Shown: positions 39,692-48,651 of the stretch, piece by piece | How the letters are laid out: each line of letters starts with the position of its first letter | Numbering within the stretch: position 1 is the first letter of the stretch | Assembly: GCF_002723935.1 (NCBI RefSeq) | Contig: NZ_BEWM01000006.1 | Span: forward strand, 62,001 to 126,000 | Length of the DNA stretch: 64,000 nt | Origin: Gluconobacter cerinus | GTDB taxonomy: Bacteria > Pseudomonadota > Alphaproteobacteria > Acetobacterales > Acetobacteraceae | Direction: 5' to 3' | Translations under genes and position numbers: made by a program | Notes under the pieces: generated by a model | The model's input: only the letters and a program-made list of their open reading frames with translations | The model's database searches: none | What the model was told of the DNA's origin: nothing

Positions 39692-40948
39692 TTACGGCAG
39701 AAAACGATACATAACACACCCGGAATAACCAGCGCCGCCCGGCGAATGCGTTCCATCTGCAGGTGTAGAATAAGAGCCCCCGCCGCCGGCACCAAAATGG
39801 GTGCCATTGCGCCCTCCTTCGTTTCCGCACCGGCCGCCGCCGCCCCATGGGCCGCTACCGCCGTAACCTGCAAAGGTACTGGAATTCGTTTGGCCATCTC
39901 CTCCCGAAGTCCCAGTCTGATTCCAGACAGTGCCGCCTGACGCTACGCCACCTTCACCACCTGCAGAGCCCATGGCGCTATAAAAATAGCCACCCTGCCC
40001 TCCACCAGCCTGTAGCAATGTTTGCCCATTGTAACTGACAAGGGAGGTGCCGCCCGTCTGCTCCGATCCGCCACCTGCGCCAACTGTCACATTCAGTGCG
40101 CTACCAGTCGCGAGGCTGACGTCATAAATCCCTGAGGCATCTCCCCCACTGCCACCGCCGCCACCTGAAAATGATCCATTCAGTGTCATGGAATTAGACG
40201 ATGCGCCCCCGCCGCCGCCGCCCACAACACGCAACTCCACACGGGACGCCCAAACTGGAATGGAAACTGATGCATTGGCTGTGACAAGCTGTAGAGGCTG
40301 CATAGCGGCACGCAGCAAAGTCTGCGTCGCCAATTCAGGAATTGTTGGCCAAAAAACCTTCCCTGCCTGCGGCTGTACGCCAGAAAGAGACGTGGCTCCC
40401 TGAGGCACATTCAGAGTATATAGCCCAACAATTGCGCTGCCGGGCGGCACAGCTGGTGTATCTGTCGAAACAACAAAAGAAAGACCTGCCTGTCTCCGCG
40501 TTGGCAAGGCATTTCCGTCGTTATTCATGCCCGCCTGCGTCTGGGAGGGGTTTGAGGCATTGAAAAACGGGAGGACAGTCTGATCGACATCCTGTTCGGT
40601 ACAAAGAGCGAAAACCGTATATGTCGCGCCAGTTCCTGGAACAGAAACCGTTACATCCTGATCACTTGAATACTGGCAAGTTGTAGGGGTTGCGTCCGCG
40701 CCATATCCCCCACCGGCGCCCCCGAGAAATGCGGCATCCATAGTCCCTGGTGCCGTAATGGACCCTGCCCCGATTGTAACAGACAGACCGGAGGTAGAAG
40801 GCATACAAATCAGACCCGAAGCAGCTGTCACATCCCGGCCATAAAGCATATCAGACAGATGACCGAGCGCCGCCTTGCCATATCGCCCTATTCGCAGCAG
40901 ATCCGTATCCATTGGAATTGATCCTGCGTATACAATTGCCCGATCCAT
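39692..40948 (-). CDS. Phage tail fibre with glycine-rich tip
   Basis: 418 residues. The first 180 form an ordinary-looking fibre attachment region. The last 160 are a glycine-rich domain with repeated blocks (VVGGGGGGASSN, FSGGGGGSGGDASG, VGAGGGSEQTGG, GAGGGGSYSTPADG) ending PGGAGYSGCVMYRFLP. Such domains build polyglycine-II sandwiches at the tips of receptor-binding tail proteins. It is the last gene of the tail operon and its start overlaps the preceding stop (TAATG). Confidence 0.8.
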   Translation of the reverse strand: MDRAIVYAGSIPMDTDLLRIGRYGKAALGHLSDMLYGRDVTAASGLICMPSTSGLSVTIGAGSITAPGTMDAAFLGGAGGGYGADATPTTCQYSSDQDVTVSVPGTGATYTVFALCTEQDVDQTVLPFFNASNPSQTQAGMNNDGNALPTRRQAGLSFVVSTDTPAVPPGSAIVGLYTLNVPQGATSLSGVQPQAGKVFWPTIPELATQTLLRAAMQPLQLVTANASVSIPVWASRVELRVVGGGGGGASSNSMTLNGSFSGGGGGSGGDASGIYDVSLATGSALNVTVGAGGGSEQTGGTSLVSYNGQTLLQAGGGQGGYFYSAMGSAGGEGGVASGGTVWNQTGTSGGDGQTNSSTFAGYGGSGPWGGGGRCGNEGGRNGTHFGAGGGGSYSTPADGTHSPGGAGYSGCVMYRFLP

Positions 40949-41634
40949 TATTTGCTCACCTTGGCCCAGCCGGTTATGCCGCTGGCTGCCGTTTTTTCAA
41001 TTGTTTGGTAAATTACGTGGGCATCAGCGGCGTGCCCCAGCGCTGTCTCCACGAAGAACTGTCCACCGTGCCGGCTGCCGTATCGCAACCCTGCGCTACC
41101 ATATCCATAACCTCCACCACCGGCAGGAGCGGCAAGTGATGCCAATGCATGGCAATCCGCTGCATTCAGAGGTTCGAGAATAGTGGGCGCGACACCCGTG
41201 ACTGACAGCAGCGCGTTGAAAACAGACTCACGCGTATTCTTTTGCGCCACCAGAGAGGACACGATACGGGTGCGATAGTCCCTGTCCAGCTCCGAAGTGC
41301 GACGCGTTAAACCAGCCGGTCCAAAATAATCAGCCGCCAACATATCCAGAAATGGGCCACTCATCGTTATGAGGCGTGTCTGCTTCTGACATTCATCAAG
41401 TAATGTCCATATTCCAGCCAGAACGGCTGAAAATCCCCTCAGAACAGCGACAAGAACTGGTGCAGTTTCCTCTTCCAGATCTTGAGGCGCTGCTGGGAAC
41501 CAGCCGACAGGCAGAAGGCTTCTCAACCTCGACGCAAAATCATCGACTGATCCAGGAACCACCCCCGTATCCAAAAGAATTTTCCCATCAGTCGCCTGAA
41601 AGACCAATTTCTGACGGTCGTACAATCTGGCCAT
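40948..41634 (-). CDS. Baseplate/tail protein in the gpI position
   Basis: 228 residues, no signal peptide. The central segment (LRGFSAVLAGIWTLLDECQKQTRLITMSGPFLDMLAADYFG, then DRDYRTRIVSSLVAQKNTRESVFNALLSVTG) resembles the phage tail protein I / Mu gp48-like baseplate proteins, which link the baseplate wedge to the fibre. The C-terminus adds a short Gly-rich stretch. The position directly before the tail fibre supports the call. Confidence 0.6.
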   Translation of the reverse strand: MARLYDRQKLVFQATDGKILLDTGVVPGSVDDFASRLRSLLPVGWFPAAPQDLEEETAPVLVAVLRGFSAVLAGIWTLLDECQKQTRLITMSGPFLDMLAADYFGPAGLTRRTSELDRDYRTRIVSSLVAQKNTRESVFNALLSVTGVAPTILEPLNAADCHALASLAAPAGGGGYGYGSAGLRYGSRHGGQFFVETALGHAADAHVIYQTIEKTAASGITGWAKVSK

Positions 41635-41637
41635 GCT

Positions 41638-42876
41638 TCAACCTCCAGCCTGCTCTGGAGTCATCAGCGGGATACGATAATCCGTTCCATTGACGCTGAT
41701 ATGCAAAAAGCCTCCCCCCACTGTGGCGGGAAGTGTGCCTGCCGCATTCGTTACCGGGGAAGAGATTTGCAACTGCCCTCCCTCTTCCGGAAACAAACCA
41801 AGGTTTGACGATCCGTTTTCGCCACTTTGCACATACAGACCAGCCGCCTGAGTGCCTGCCCCAGGTTGGACCTGCAACGTGTTGTTGGGTGCCACAGCAC
41901 TTGCGACTGAAAACAGTGTCTGTCCTTCGATATTGCTGAACAGAATTCCATTATCGACAAAATCCTGTCGTACGCCCTTGGAGCGCTCTGTCACGGTAGA
42001 ACGGACAAATGCTCCAACATTACCACCAGAGACCCCACTAACAACTTCCGGCGTATGCCACTCCAGAGCATGATTACGCGCAAGAGACAGGGCAGAGGCA
42101 TATCCATTATCTGTCCCGTTTGTGCCGCTTAAAGCCGTCGCGCCGAAAACAATACCGACCTGCCAGGCGTCAGGGTTTGAAACAAAAACGACCCCCGCAG
42201 CAGCATCGGAAGTACCCGAAGTCTGACCACCACCCGCACCGAGCTGAATGCCATAAACACCACCGCCGACATTGGGGGCATAAGGCGTAGACTGACCAAT
42301 CGCCAAGCCACCAAAATTGACCGCTTCAAGTTCCATGACGAAAGTCGGTTGATAATTCACACCAGCCAGGCGCCACGCTTCTCCATAATAAGCGTAGGCT
42401 GTCGTGGTCGTAGGTGCAGAAATGTCATCAGCGACACCCCATGACGCAATGCCGATCGTACTTGGTTGAAACCCCAAAGTATCTGGTGCCGTTTTTGCAT
42501 CAGATGTCCGGGACGCTGCTACAAAAGCACTATTACCAAACTGGGCTACCGAGGCACATTGCGCGTCCTGCAAGGCCCAGGGCCCAATCGAGGTGGCTCC
42601 CATTGTCTGGGACAGCCAATCGTTTTTAGATGCTGCATCCCGATCGCTCAGTCCCGGATTAGCGGCAGCATCCCCGATCAGAACACGATCAGCAAAACGG
42701 CTGATTTTTGCTCCTTTATCCTGATAGAATGCCCCACTCGGCTGGGAAACTGCTGGAGCACCTGCAATCTGGGAAGCCGTTGCAGTAACGGTTTGATGAC
42801 CGCTGGAATCTGCCAGCACCAGAACTTCATCGCCCGTCAACGTATCAAGCCGCGGGTATGTATTGAAAACAGGCAT
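41638..42876 (-). CDS. Fibre-like phage structural protein
   Basis: 412 residues beginning MPVFNTYPRLDTLTGDEVLVLADSSG, the N-terminal pattern common to phage fibre, spike and head-fibre proteins. The rest is Gly/Ala/Ser/Thr-rich and predicted beta, without transmembrane segments. It lies between the J- and I-type baseplate genes, where P2-like phages have no gene. It has a strong ribosome site (GGAAGG). It may be a second receptor-binding or decoration protein; no specific family is recognised. Confidence 0.6.
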   Translation of the reverse strand: MPVFNTYPRLDTLTGDEVLVLADSSGHQTVTATASQIAGAPAVSQPSGAFYQDKGAKISRFADRVLIGDAAANPGLSDRDAASKNDWLSQTMGATSIGPWALQDAQCASVAQFGNSAFVAASRTSDAKTAPDTLGFQPSTIGIASWGVADDISAPTTTTAYAYYGEAWRLAGVNYQPTFVMELEAVNFGGLAIGQSTPYAPNVGGGVYGIQLGAGGGQTSGTSDAAAGVVFVSNPDAWQVGIVFGATALSGTNGTDNGYASALSLARNHALEWHTPEVVSGVSGGNVGAFVRSTVTERSKGVRQDFVDNGILFSNIEGQTLFSVASAVAPNNTLQVQPGAGTQAAGLYVQSGENGSSNLGLFPEEGGQLQISSPVTNAAGTLPATVGGGFLHISVNGTDYRIPLMTPEQAGG

Positions 42877-42920
42877 AGCCTTCCTTCTGCCCCGATACAG
42901 TTAGCAGGGGGCCTGTTTGG

Positions 42921-44060
42921 TCAGTTCTGAAGAACGTTGATCTGAATTGTGCCGACTGTCAGTGCCTGCTCGCCATTCGCAGCAATATCGGCTTGCCCGC
43001 CATTCAGGCGGACATCCAGAACGGAGGTAACCGTCACACCGGCCCCGACATACGCTAGATATGACAGACGGCTATAGGCATAACCTGCACCAACTACTGC
43101 GCCTGCAATGTCCAAGCTAAGGGCATTCTCAATCGCTGTTGCAGCCTGCTGAACCACAACCGACATTGGCACGACGACTGTCATGGACACATTAACCGCG
43201 AGCGTCTGGGGAGGTCTGACGGCAAAGCCGACTCCCAAGGCCCGAACAACGTCAACAGCCTCATAAACCTGTGTCAGGAGCGCGTCCGATGGCGAGCCAC
43301 TTCCATCATTCACGACGACCGTAAAATACCCGGTCTGCACAGTTCCATCAGCCGCAACGCCATCTCGAAGCGAACTCGATAATCCTGTCTGAACACCCGC
43401 AACAGCATTCCCGACGGCTGCTCTGCACCCAGATGCTTTTGCAGCAAGCCACAGAGGAAAACGCGCACGGAGCTGTGCATCCGTTTCCTGATCTGCACCG
43501 TTAAGAAAAGCCGCTGGATTTGTAACAGTATCAATGCCTGAGATAGCTGTGCCCATCAGACAGAGCGCACCGACAGACACGTTACCATTTGATCCTGCAA
43601 CCTGACATTGAACTGGAACCGATATGCTCTGCATGTCCGTCTGCCGAACATACCCGCCTGCAACGTCGGACCAGACAGGCAGATTGCTATCTTTGATCAC
43701 TGCGAATGACAGGCCGGAAACAGTGCGGACAATGGCTCCTGGCACAATCACTGCCGATTGCTGGGATGGCGAAAATGACATCATCGTCACCATCCCGGTC
43801 GATGCCGTTCCAGGTAAACGCATCATCCCGAAATCTTCTACAAAACTGTCGCAATCCTCAGCAGAGGATGTTGCCAGACGTGTGCGGAGCAAGGTTTGTA
43901 AAATAAGATATTGCAGCCATAATCCTATGCCACCGACACCTTCCATCAGTGCCCGCACGGGCGATCCAACAGAGCCATCCAAAAGCTGCGCACAGGAAGA
44001 CTGCGCCGTCGCCACGGCGGTGGAAACCGTCGTAGCAAACGAGCGAAGAGAAAGAGACAT
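42921..44060 (-). CDS. Baseplate protein J (gp47-like)
   Basis: 379 residues. GADQETDAQLRARFPLWLAAKASGCRAAVGNAV is the conserved core of the baseplate J/gp47 family, preceded by the beta-rich domain VIVPGAIVRTVSGLSFAV. It forms the baseplate wedge of contractile tails. The start codon follows GGAGG. Confidence 0.88.
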   Translation of the reverse strand: MSLSLRSFATTVSTAVATAQSSCAQLLDGSVGSPVRALMEGVGGIGLWLQYLILQTLLRTRLATSSAEDCDSFVEDFGMMRLPGTASTGMVTMMSFSPSQQSAVIVPGAIVRTVSGLSFAVIKDSNLPVWSDVAGGYVRQTDMQSISVPVQCQVAGSNGNVSVGALCLMGTAISGIDTVTNPAAFLNGADQETDAQLRARFPLWLAAKASGCRAAVGNAVAGVQTGLSSSLRDGVAADGTVQTGYFTVVVNDGSGSPSDALLTQVYEAVDVVRALGVGFAVRPPQTLAVNVSMTVVVPMSVVVQQAATAIENALSLDIAGAVVGAGYAYSRLSYLAYVGAGVTVTSVLDVRLNGGQADIAANGEQALTVGTIQINVLQN

Positions 44061-44102
44061 TACGTCCTCCGGAAGCGCAGAACATAGCTCTGCGCTTCTT
44101 GT

Positions 44103-44462
44103 TTAGGCGGAAAAATCCACTGTTTGCTGCTGCCCCGTGTCAGCATCGACATAGGAGATATGGCAAAGGCAAAGCCCGTTATCGGCAGCACTCACAGTCA
44201 CATCAACAGAATGACCGGAATCAACTCCAGGGTCCTTGATAACCTGCACCCGAATAGCAGCTTGCATGACGGCCGGAACAACGACTTCCCCAACCATGCT
44301 TTGCAGACCCACCCCGTATTCCGGCTGCCAGATGTAATCACCAGGATTGGTTAACAAGCGCCTTAAAAGCCTCTGGCGTGTTTCGTCAGCCCCGGAAATA
44401 ACCTGTAAGCCACCGTTCTCCAGCAGCAGATCACCGCCACACAAATGACTGATGGCACTCAT
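44103..44462 (-). CDS. Baseplate wedge protein W (gp25-like)
   Basis: 119 residues with TRQRLLRRLLTNPGDYIWQPEYGVGLQSMVGE, the signature of gp25/W lysozyme-like baseplate wedge proteins. It initiates sheath assembly at the baseplate. It overlaps the V-type gene start/stop by four bases. Confidence 0.82.
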   Translation of the reverse strand: MSAISHLCGGDLLLENGGLQVISGADETRQRLLRRLLTNPGDYIWQPEYGVGLQSMVGEVVVPAVMQAAIRVQVIKDPGVDSGHSVDVTVSAADNGLCLCHISYVDADTGQQQTVDFSA

Positions 44463-45082
44463 CCAACAGGTCCCCCTGTCGTCTGGCTACCCATCAGATG
44501 TACGTGCTGCGTCAACGAGTGCTGATCTGTTTGAATATCGCCACCAGAAACCTTCAGACCATTTGCAGAAAACGCAGCCGTTACGTCGCCTATCGTCAGT
44601 GAAATACCACTCTCTGCAATATGTAAGCGCGCATTGCCTGCCCCTAGGATAACCCCGTCAGAGCCAATCTGACACCAACCAGCCTGAGGATTTACATCAC
44701 CAACCTTGCCGTTTGTATCTGTTGGAGGTGCACCGCACCCTGCCCTGATCAGCATGGTCCCTGGCTGAATAGCCTGCCCATCAGAGGGAGAGACGGGCGC
44801 AGTCACAACCGTGTCAAAAACAGCCCCAATAGCAATCAGATGCTCACCATCCCCTTCAAGGGGTAACAAGGCAACGTGGGTCCCTGGTTCAGATGGACAA
44901 GAAACACGCAGATTTCCGGCCTGTACGCCCCCCACATCAGGTATCCAACCAGTTTCCACATTGTCAGGCTGGATACGAACCTTGATGGCATGGTTCGAAG
45001 GATCAACTGCGGACACAATTCCAAGGACAGCGTGTGCGCTTCGGTTCGCAAGGGCGGCAGCTAGCATTCGCGTATCACTCAT
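44459..45082 (-). CDS. Baseplate spike protein V
   Basis: 207 residues. An OB-fold segment (AVLGIVSAVDPSNHAIKVRIQPDNVETGWIPD...PSEPGTHVALLPLEGDGEHLIAIGAVF) is followed by a repetitive beta-helix-like tail (ARLHIAESGISLTIGDVTAAFSANGLKVSGGDI), ending with HVHLMG. This is the layout of gpV/gp45 baseplate-spike proteins that pierce the outer membrane. Confidence 0.82.
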   Translation of the reverse strand: MSDTRMLAAALANRSAHAVLGIVSAVDPSNHAIKVRIQPDNVETGWIPDVGGVQAGNLRVSCPSEPGTHVALLPLEGDGEHLIAIGAVFDTVVTAPVSPSDGQAIQPGTMLIRAGCGAPPTDTNGKVGDVNPQAGWCQIGSDGVILGAGNARLHIAESGISLTIGDVTAAFSANGLKVSGGDIQTDQHSLTQHVHLMGSQTTGGPVG

Positions 45083-46140
45083 GCCCCACTTCTCCGGCTA
45101 CGCAAAACCACATGCTGAATAAATCCATCATTCACAGAAAATCGGGAAACAACCTGATCCACACCCAGCGTCTGCTCCGTTGTCCCCAGTGAAATCTTTA
45201 TAAATTGCCGCGGGCGCAGCCTTATAATACCAGGCATTGAAATACGGACTGACATTGCATGTGCAGAAATACGCTCATACTTACCACGAGCCAGCCGACG
45301 CAGATCTTCCAAACGACGGCCCGGCACACGAAAGCTGTGGAGTACAGTCACACCTGATGGTGCATCCTGGGAAAATGTTTTGCCATCATAATAAATATGC
45401 GTACTGCTTCTCTGTCGAGAATCCCAAGATGCCATATGCACCACAATACCCGTAAGCAATTGAAGATCTCGAGAAACATCTGTCTCGAATACGGCATTTC
45501 GAACATCAATAATTTCAGCGGTGTCGTCATTTACGTAAGACGGCTGACAGACAAGCGTTTTCCCATCCGCATAAAGATCACACAACGCATCCCTCGCAAC
45601 GGCAAAGGCCAGATCTGCCGCCGTCTGAAAGCGATGCTGTGACAGAAGGGCCCCCCTCTTATGCTCTACTTGCCAAAACTGACCCATCATATGGTCAGAG
45701 CCATCGTCAGGAAGCGAAATCCGGGCCGCAAGTGCTGCGCTTCTGGCAATATCCTGCAGCAGATCAGATCCCGTATGGTTAAGCCAGGAATTCTGCACGC
45801 GAAGGTCTATAAGTGCCGCAAGAGCATCCCGACACTCCATTTCGACAAGAGAATGCTCGTCCACATTCCGGACGTGATCTGCACGCCCTTGAAATAGAAT
45901 AGTCCATCCTGAAGAAATTTTAGTGTCCTTGATTTCAACAGAAATCCACGGGCTTGAAGCTGTATCTTGTTCAAACCAGAACGGTGCCTCTCTGACCCTC
46001 TGCCTCTTTATTGCGAACGTCAAAACTGCCGTATCGCAAGACTCATATCTATTAGAATCCAGTTCGAAACTTTTAAGCGCAAGATCCGGATTTTCTATTC
46101 CATCCCATAAAATTCGAACTTCGATCTGGCGTGTGGTCAT
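45079..46140 (-). CDS. Baseplate hub protein D
   Basis: 353 residues, mostly beta, resembling gpD/gp27-type hub proteins (phage late control D family). It follows the X-type gene with an ATGA overlap and precedes the V-type spike gene, which is the normal X-D-V order. Segments such as VEMECRDALAALIDLRVQNSW and SFRVPGRRLEDLRRLARGKYER fit the family's pattern. Confidence 0.7.
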   Translation of the reverse strand: MTTRQIEVRILWDGIENPDLALKSFELDSNRYESCDTAVLTFAIKRQRVREAPFWFEQDTASSPWISVEIKDTKISSGWTILFQGRADHVRNVDEHSLVEMECRDALAALIDLRVQNSWLNHTGSDLLQDIARSAALAARISLPDDGSDHMMGQFWQVEHKRGALLSQHRFQTAADLAFAVARDALCDLYADGKTLVCQPSYVNDDTAEIIDVRNAVFETDVSRDLQLLTGIVVHMASWDSRQRSSTHIYYDGKTFSQDAPSGVTVLHSFRVPGRRLEDLRRLARGKYERISAHAMSVRISMPGIIRLRPRQFIKISLGTTEQTLGVDQVVSRFSVNDGFIQHVVLRSRRSGA

Positions 46141-46346
46141 CCTCCCTCCTCATTGGGAAGCCCTGATGAGAACGTAAGGCCTTTCATCGGAATTTTCAGG
46201 GGTTGGACTGTTTCAACTTTGCTTAAATCTGGATCTGATAGCCCATTGGTCTGAGCAATTCTCCACCACTGGCAAGCATCTCCCAGTTCACGCGCGGCAA
46301 CATGAAACAGCGAAATATCAGCTGCCGTTACAACAATACTTTTCAT
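46137..46346 (-). CDS. Tail protein X (LysM-like)
   Basis: 69 residues: MKSIVVTAADISLFHVAARELGDACQWWRIAQTNGLSDPDL... then a short KIPMKG. The size and the ADISLFHVAARELGDACQWWRIAQ helix pair are like the small LysM-type tail protein X of P2. The position before gene D supports this. Confidence 0.7.
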   Translation of the reverse strand: MKSIVVTAADISLFHVAARELGDACQWWRIAQTNGLSDPDLSKVETVQPLKIPMKGLTFSSGLPNEEGG

Positions 46347-46352
46347 AATTCC

Positions 46353-47270
46353 TCACGCGTGCACTATCGGCAATTGCCCGGAAGCACCTTGAGAACCACG
46401 GACATACGCCAGAGAATGATTAACCAGACCGCCAGTATCTGATGCTGCACTAAGCAAACCGGCACTCCCGGCAACTGCACCCAGAGACGATGTATCCGCA
46501 ATCGCGACACTTTCCAGATTGCTTCCTGTGCTCTCCATGATGGACATCAACCCACTCCCCGCGGTCGTAAGCTGATGGGATATCGCTGCCATACCGGACG
46601 GAGTAGCCGCAAGATTAGAACCACTCTGACTCAAGGTATTTGCCATACCCAGAGCATCAACAACCTTGGCCGCAGCTCCCCCCGCCCCTACTAAAGTGGC
46701 CAATGGCATAAGCTGGCCTACGATGGAATTAACTTGCCCAGTGCCTGTAAAAACGCCTTCCGAAATACGCGCTACCATATCTGAAACAGTCTTGAGCCCA
46801 CTCTCAGTATCATTTCCTAGAATGCCTGTGAGTGAACTTTGGTCTGTCCCAAAATCAGTGGCTTCCGCTGGCCGTTCCAACGTCAGTTCATAGGAGCAGA
46901 CAGCCCCCTTCGCTTCATATGAATAAACAAAGCGAGCAATCCAAACATCACTTGCCATACCTGCCGCAGAAAAAGCGACAGGCTGGCCCGAAATCCGCAT
47001 CCGCTCCACGGCTTGCGCTCGGACCTGTGCGTTCGGCCCTAAAAAACGTCCTCGCAATTCCAGTCGGCCAGGATCGTTTCCAAGCGTATCAACAACACGC
47101 TCGCCTCCGGGAAGCCTATGCACGACCATCATTTGATGGCCACCAACCTCAAGTCGGTCAGGAACTTCAATACCGCTCAGTACAAGTGAGCCAAGGGTAA
47201 CCGGTGCAGACGTCCCTAAACGGCCGATGGAACCGATAACGTTTTCAATGGCAGAGAGCGTTACACTCAT
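46353..47270 (-). CDS. Tail protein, DNA-circularisation (Mu N)-like
   Basis: 305 residues. The N-terminal half (LGNDPGRLELRGRFLGPNAQVRAQAVERMRISGQPVAFSAAG...YELTLERP) resembles the U/N tail proteins annotated as DNA circularisation N-terminal domain. The second half is Gly/Ala/Ser-rich and helical. It lies between the tape-measure slot and protein X, the usual site of this component, which joins tail tube and baseplate hub. Confidence 0.65.
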   Translation of the reverse strand: MSVTLSAIENVIGSIGRLGTSAPVTLGSLVLSGIEVPDRLEVGGHQMMVVHRLPGGERVVDTLGNDPGRLELRGRFLGPNAQVRAQAVERMRISGQPVAFSAAGMASDVWIARFVYSYEAKGAVCSYELTLERPAEATDFGTDQSSLTGILGNDTESGLKTVSDMVARISEGVFTGTGQVNSIVGQLMPLATLVGAGGAAAKVVDALGMANTLSQSGSNLAATPSGMAAISHQLTTAGSGLMSIMESTGSNLESVAIADTSSLGAVAGSAGLLSAASDTGGLVNHSLAYVRGSQGASGQLPIVHA

Positions 47271-47288
47271 TGCAGCTCTCCTCTAACC

Positions 47289-48164
47289 TCATCCAATTCC
47301 AATGCTACAACCTGGATATTGGGGAAATTGAATTTCATCGACGCCTCCCGTTGCACGTCGCGCAGAAAGACGGCTCATTTTTCCAAAACCGCTTATGTCT
47401 TTGCGCTGCTCTTCACCCAAAGGGGGCATTCCTGATCGGGAGGAGTGAAATGTGTGGGGTAAGGTATTTTCTTCAAATTCAAGCTGCCGTATCCGCCCCA
47501 ATTTTCCCAACGATATTGGAAGGAACTGTGATGAAATTTCTGAACAACCTTCCGGGTCTCGCACACCAGATTTTAGAACAGGGACAGACCGGGTATTGAT
47601 TGCTGACTTCCAAATATCAGGGCGAGAACCCGCTAAATCTGGCGTATTACGGGAAAAAACATGAGGTGCCACGCGGCAGTGCTGCCCCGGGCTTCTTGCA
47701 GAAAAAAAATTCTTCGCCGGTGAGGCCGCGCTTAATCTTCCCGGCTTGATAAAAAAATTTTCCGTGCCGCCCAACTGCATATCATCGCGAATTTTTTGCG
47801 ATACAGCTTGGCCAGATTTCTCCAATTTAGTTTGCAAAATATGCACGATACTTTCTTGCTTAGGCCCGATTTTAAAAATGCTGCTTTTATTTCTTACAAG
47901 CTCTGGAGCGTTTTCTAATATGCCTTCGACATGTGTCTCAGGCACACCTTCCGAGAAGTAAAAGCGCCCAACTGACGTCGCGCGAGACATTAAAGAAGCC
48001 ATCGATAATTTCGGGAAATCCAAATTTCCTTTTTCGCGGCTCTTAACAAAACTCACTGTGGGAATGACAGCCGTCCTTCCCTCTAGCAAAGATCGTCGCA
48101 ACACGTTCAGGGAAAACAACATTCCTGACGAAAGAACGCCTTTCCACAATTTATCCGTATGCAT
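47289..48164 (-). CDS. Gene in the tape-measure position, unrecognised
   Basis: 291 residues. It begins two bases after the stop of the frameshifted tail chaperone, where the tape-measure gene sits in almost all long-tailed phages. The protein has no transmembrane or long coiled-coil stretch, is rich in Ser, Arg, Lys and Phe, and its DNA is clearly more AT-rich than its neighbours. If it is the tape measure, the usual proportion of about 0.15 nm per residue gives a tail of only about 44 nm. Alternatively it is a cargo or degraded gene that replaced the tape measure. Confidence 0.55.
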   Translation of the reverse strand: MHTDKLWKGVLSSGMLFSLNVLRRSLLEGRTAVIPTVSFVKSREKGNLDFPKLSMASLMSRATSVGRFYFSEGVPETHVEGILENAPELVRNKSSIFKIGPKQESIVHILQTKLEKSGQAVSQKIRDDMQLGGTENFFIKPGRLSAASPAKNFFSARSPGQHCRVAPHVFSRNTPDLAGSRPDIWKSAINTRSVPVLKSGVRDPEGCSEISSQFLPISLGKLGRIRQLEFEENTLPHTFHSSRSGMPPLGEEQRKDISGFGKMSRLSARRATGGVDEIQFPQYPGCSIGIG

Positions 48165-48166
48165 GC

Positions 48167-48340
48167 CTATTCTCGGTACTGTCTTTGGTCCCAGTCAAAG
48201 ACATGACCTGCACGCTCTGCCGTCACAACACACGCAGCCATCCGCCTTGCGCGAGACCACGACTTCAACAAATTCCATGGCACCCCATGATCCAGAAGGT
48301 AAAGCATCTCCTGAAACGCAGAGTGCCTACTCAGTTTTTT
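48167..48340 (-). CDS. Programmed -1 frameshift extension of the tail chaperone
   Basis: The heptamer A_AAA_AAC (48340-48334) lies in the proper reading phase at the end of the 106-codon gene, directly before its TGA. Shifting back one base continues as KLSRHSAFQEMLYLLDHGVPWN, later WSRARRMAACVVTAERAGHVFDWDQRQYRE, and stops with TAG at 48169-48167, two bases before the next gene's ATG. The fusion would be about 161 residues. This is the G/GT (E/E') chaperone pattern of long-tailed phages. The W..L..W..ARRMA and FDW content looks coding. Confidence 0.88.
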   Translation of the reverse strand, partial: KKLSRHSAFQEMLYLLDHGVPWNLLKSWSRARRMAACVVTAERAGHVFDWDQRQYRE

Positions 48341-48651
48341 GCTGTAGCGACCACCATCTCTTCATCAGTATCCTGATGAAAACATGGATAAAGCACTGCA
48401 ATTCCACCTTTGCCGATACGGCGCGCCAGATCACGAATTTCTTCTTTCGTACCCGGCATCTGCACTGGAACACCGTCGATAGCCGTAACTGAACAGATCA
48501 TTTCCGCATAGCCCAACCATGCAGCAGCCGAAGCACCAGTCACAGCAGAGCCTGCCGCCTCAATCAGATCCAGCATATCCGCAGGATCGATCTCTTTCAG
48601 AGAAAGACATCGTCCATCAGCAAGACGAACTTCTTTCGGAAGCATACTCAT
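48331..48651 (-). CDS. Tail assembly chaperone, short form
   Basis: 106 residues (MSMLPKEVRLADGRCLSLKEIDPADMLDLIEAAG...) overlapping the tail-tube stop by ATGA. Size, location between tube and tape-measure slot, and the frameshift site at its 3' end identify it as the gpG/gpE-type chaperone that coats the tape measure during tail assembly. Most ribosomes would make this short form and a minority the extended form. Confidence 0.82.
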   Translation of the reverse strand: MSMLPKEVRLADGRCLSLKEIDPADMLDLIEAAGSAVTGASAAAWLGYAEMICSVTAIDGVPVQMPGTKEEIRDLARRIGKGGIAVLYPCFHQDTDEEMVVATAKN

